From assembly GCA_021404945.1 (NCBI GenBank), contig QWHO01000007.1:1-33818 (forward strand): a stretch of DNA of 33,818 nucleotides, written 5' to 3'. Position numbers and translations under genes: made by a program. Shown here piece after piece: positions 32,148-33,818 of the stretch. Positions within the stretch are counted from its first letter, which is position 1. Each line of letters starts with the position of its first letter. This DNA comes from a bacterium CPR1 (lineage in GTDB: Bacteria; Vulcanimicrobiota; Xenobia; Xenobiales; QWHO01). Under the pieces are notes generated by a model. The model did not search any database, was not told the origin of the DNA, and was given only the letters and a program-made list of their open reading frames with translations.

Positions 32148-33818
32148 TCACAGACCCTGCACAAGAGACTCCAGCGGGGCCGTGGGCTCGCCCAGGGCTC
32201 GGGCTTCCTCAATCGCCCGTTCCAAGACCTCGCGCGCTCGTGCTTTCTGGCCCAGGTTCTTGAGAGCCAGCCCCAGGTTGTGGGCGGCCGCCAGGTCGCA
32301 AGGATATTGAGCCACCTCGCGCTCGAGCAGCTCGATAGCGCGAGGATCCCCCTTCTTCAGCCACAGGACGGCCAGGGCATTGACGGCGTCCGGATAATCA
32401 GGGCAGTGCCGCAGGGCTTGAACGAGGAGCTTCTCCTGACGGGCGGGATCAGGTTGGCTGAAGTGGGCCAGGAAAAGCGGCGTAGCCAGCTCCAGGCCGA
32501 TTGCGGCCGGCTTGATGCGATAGACCAGCACAAGGGGAGAGCGATGCACGCTCTCAACCAGGCTGCTGTGATCGGCCCAACGCTCCACATGGGGAGGGAT
32601 GTCGTCGTGCTTTCGTCCGAAGATGGTGGCCACGCCGTCGTCAGGCTCGAGCACCATCAGGTCGGCCCGGGGAGCCACGGCGGCAAAAAGGTAGCTGCTC
32701 CAGGAGCGGGTCGAGCCGGCCTGGGCCACCTTGCGGCCGGTGTAGTATTCCAGGCAGCAGGTCATCATGGCTGAGATCAGGGTGTTTTGCGGCGTGTTGT
32801 CGCGAATCCAGCGATAGGCCTGACGGCGAACCTGCCATTGCTGATCGGCCAGTTGTCCCAACCGCACCAGCTCGAGGTCGCGCGGCAGGGCCAGAGTGAG
32901 CAGACAGACCAGGACCACGCTGGCAGCTCGCCGGGGCACGTTTTGAAGGGCGAAGAAGAGCACCAGCGGCCAACCGGGCAGCCAGTAACGGCCATAGACG
33001 AAGGGCCACAGGTTGTGAAAGGCGAGGTAGCCGAGAAATCCCAGAGTGACGGGTTCGCTACGGGTGCGCCAGAGGGTGGGGATGGCGCTCAGGAGCACCG
33101 CGATGGCCAGCCAGGCGCCCGGTTGTCCCAGGCCCAGGAACTCGCTCCCGAGAAAGCTCGGGAGTTGAGCCCAGAAGGTGAAGAACTGGTCCACCACGGT
33201 GGCCGTCTTGTAGAAGCTCCCTGCCTGATTGGTGTAATTTCCCGAACCGGTCGAGAGCAGGATCGAAAAGAAGGTATAAGGGGCCGCCGCCAGGCTCCCC
33301 AGCAGAAAGAGTCCGATGGCCTTCCAGCGCCGCTGCAGGGCCAGGGCCAGAGTGAAGGCCGGAACCAGCATGACCCCCGGAAGGCGGACCAGGTAGAGAA
33401 AGCTGACGAACAGACCGATCCAGTGCCAGCGGCAGTCGCGTTTGAGGTCGAACTCGTGACGGCCCCACACCAGGCCGGCCAGGAACAGGCAACTGAAGGG
33501 GATGTCTGACATCACGCTGGTGCCAAAGGTCAGCCCGGCGGGAGTGAGGGCGTAGGTCATACCTAAAAGCATGCTTGCGAGCCGACCCAGGCGCGGAAAA
33601 GCCAGCACCACCACCAGCGTGGCCCCGATCAGGGTCAGCAACAGGCAGAAAGCTTGCAGAGCAACGGGGGAGCCCCCGCCCAGCCGGCAAGCTGGAATGA
33701 GCATGATGGAGAAGCCCGGAAAGTATTGAGCCGAGCCACCATCTTGCTCGCGGGTGGCCAGCAAACGACCGCTCTCCAGCAGACGCTCGGTGCCGATCAG
33801 GTAGCAGGCGTCGTCATT
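32148..33818 (-). CDS. GT-C-type membrane glycosyltransferase with a TPR-like C-terminus (5' partial)
   Basis: Open to the window edge; 556 residues are visible. The first visible residues, NDDACYLIGTERLLESGRL, match the acidic N-terminal loop (usually D-D-x-x-Y) of GT39/GT83-like GT-C glycosyltransferases, which use lipid-linked sugars on the outer face. About ten hydrophobic segments follow to about residue 370. The C-terminal 110 residues (from PDPARQEKLLVQALRHCPDYPDAVNALAVLW) form about three TPR units, an add-on not typical of every GT39. No translation start is visible in the window; a TTG at 33764 lies within the conserved loop region and is unlikely to be the start. ade follows downstream. 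Confidence 0.85.
   Translation of the reverse strand, partial: NDDACYLIGTERLLESGRLLATREQDGGSAQYFPGFSIMLIPACRLGGGSPVALQAFCLLLTLIGATLVVVLAFPRLGRLASMLLGMTYALTPAGLTFGTSVMSDIPFSCLFLAGLVWGRHEFDLKRDCRWHWIGLFVSFLYLVRLPGVMLVPAFTLALALQRRWKAIGLFLLGSLAAAPYTFFSILLSTGSGNYTNQAGSFYKTATVVDQFFTFWAQLPSFLGSEFLGLGQPGAWLAIAVLLSAIPTLWRTRSEPVTLGFLGYLAFHNLWPFVYGRYWLPGWPLVLFFALQNVPRRAASVVLVCLLTLALPRDLELVRLGQLADQQWQVRRQAYRWIRDNTPQNTLISAMMTCCLEYYTGRKVAQAGSTRSWSSYLFAAVAPRADLMVLEPDDGVATIFGRKHDDIPPHVERWADHSSLVESVHRSPLVLVYRIKPAAIGLELATPLFLAHFSQPDPARQEKLLVQALRHCPDYPDAVNALAVLWLKKGDPRAIELLEREVAQYPCDLAAAHNLGLALKNLGQKARAREVLERAIEEARALGEPTAPLESLVQGL

Overview
The window is high-GC bacterial DNA (roughly two thirds G+C by eye). 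Genes are packed tightly, with several ATGA/TTGA start-stop overlaps and tail-to-tail overlaps. Gene content suggests a free-living, signalling-rich bacterium. There are three Hanks-type kinases, several TPR proteins, NHL/PQQ-type beta-propellers, many exported proteins and lipoproteins, a direct glutaminyl-tRNA synthetase and a PASTA kinase. I cannot assign a phylum from sequence alone. The mix of kinase, TPR and propeller genes fits deep-branching or uncultured phyla (Armatimonadota- or Eremiobacterota-like) at least as well as a classical proteobacterium. I see no phage, insertion sequence, CRISPR array or replication origin.

Layout. 1-2.7 kb: tail of a Ser/Thr kinase, a biotin carboxylase with an internal in-frame gap, and a FAH-family hydrolase. 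2.7-3.5 kb: a decayed mazEF-like toxin-antitoxin module and a tiny secreted peptide. 3.5-6.5 kb: glnS and a PhoD-like exported phosphatase. 6.5-8.6 kb (minus): a transmembrane Ser/Thr kinase and an ArsN1-like acetyltransferase. 8.7-10.4 kb: an HTH/zinc-ribbon protein and a flippase-type membrane protein. 10.3-12.9 kb (minus): a beta-propeller protein and two small membrane proteins, two of which share a C-terminal GGVxVRR motif. 12.9-13.1 kb: tRNA-Asn with a clear promoter and terminators. 13.1-16.3 kb: a P-loop (uridine-kinase-like) protein, a lipoprotein and pta. 16.3-17.7 kb: an NHL propeller and a small membrane protein.

17.7-23.9 kb (minus): a TPR protein ending in a strong terminator. 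It is followed by an abutting gene pair, a TPR protein with a Lon-protease-like C-terminal domain lacking the catalytic Ser and Lys, and a one-ring Clp-like AAA+ protein with degenerate ATPase motifs. A small secreted protein lies downstream. This pseudo-Lon/pseudo-Clp pair is the most unusual content here.

24.2-29.2 kb (plus): a PASTA kinase, a kinase-less PASTA protein, rpe and a lipoprotein. This recalls the known prkC-rsgA-rpe cluster of Firmicutes, with a PASTA-only protein in the rsgA place. 29.2-33.8 kb (minus): a secreted Ca-loop protein, adenine deaminase with a long inverted repeat upstream, and a GT-C-type membrane glycosyltransferase that runs off the window edge.
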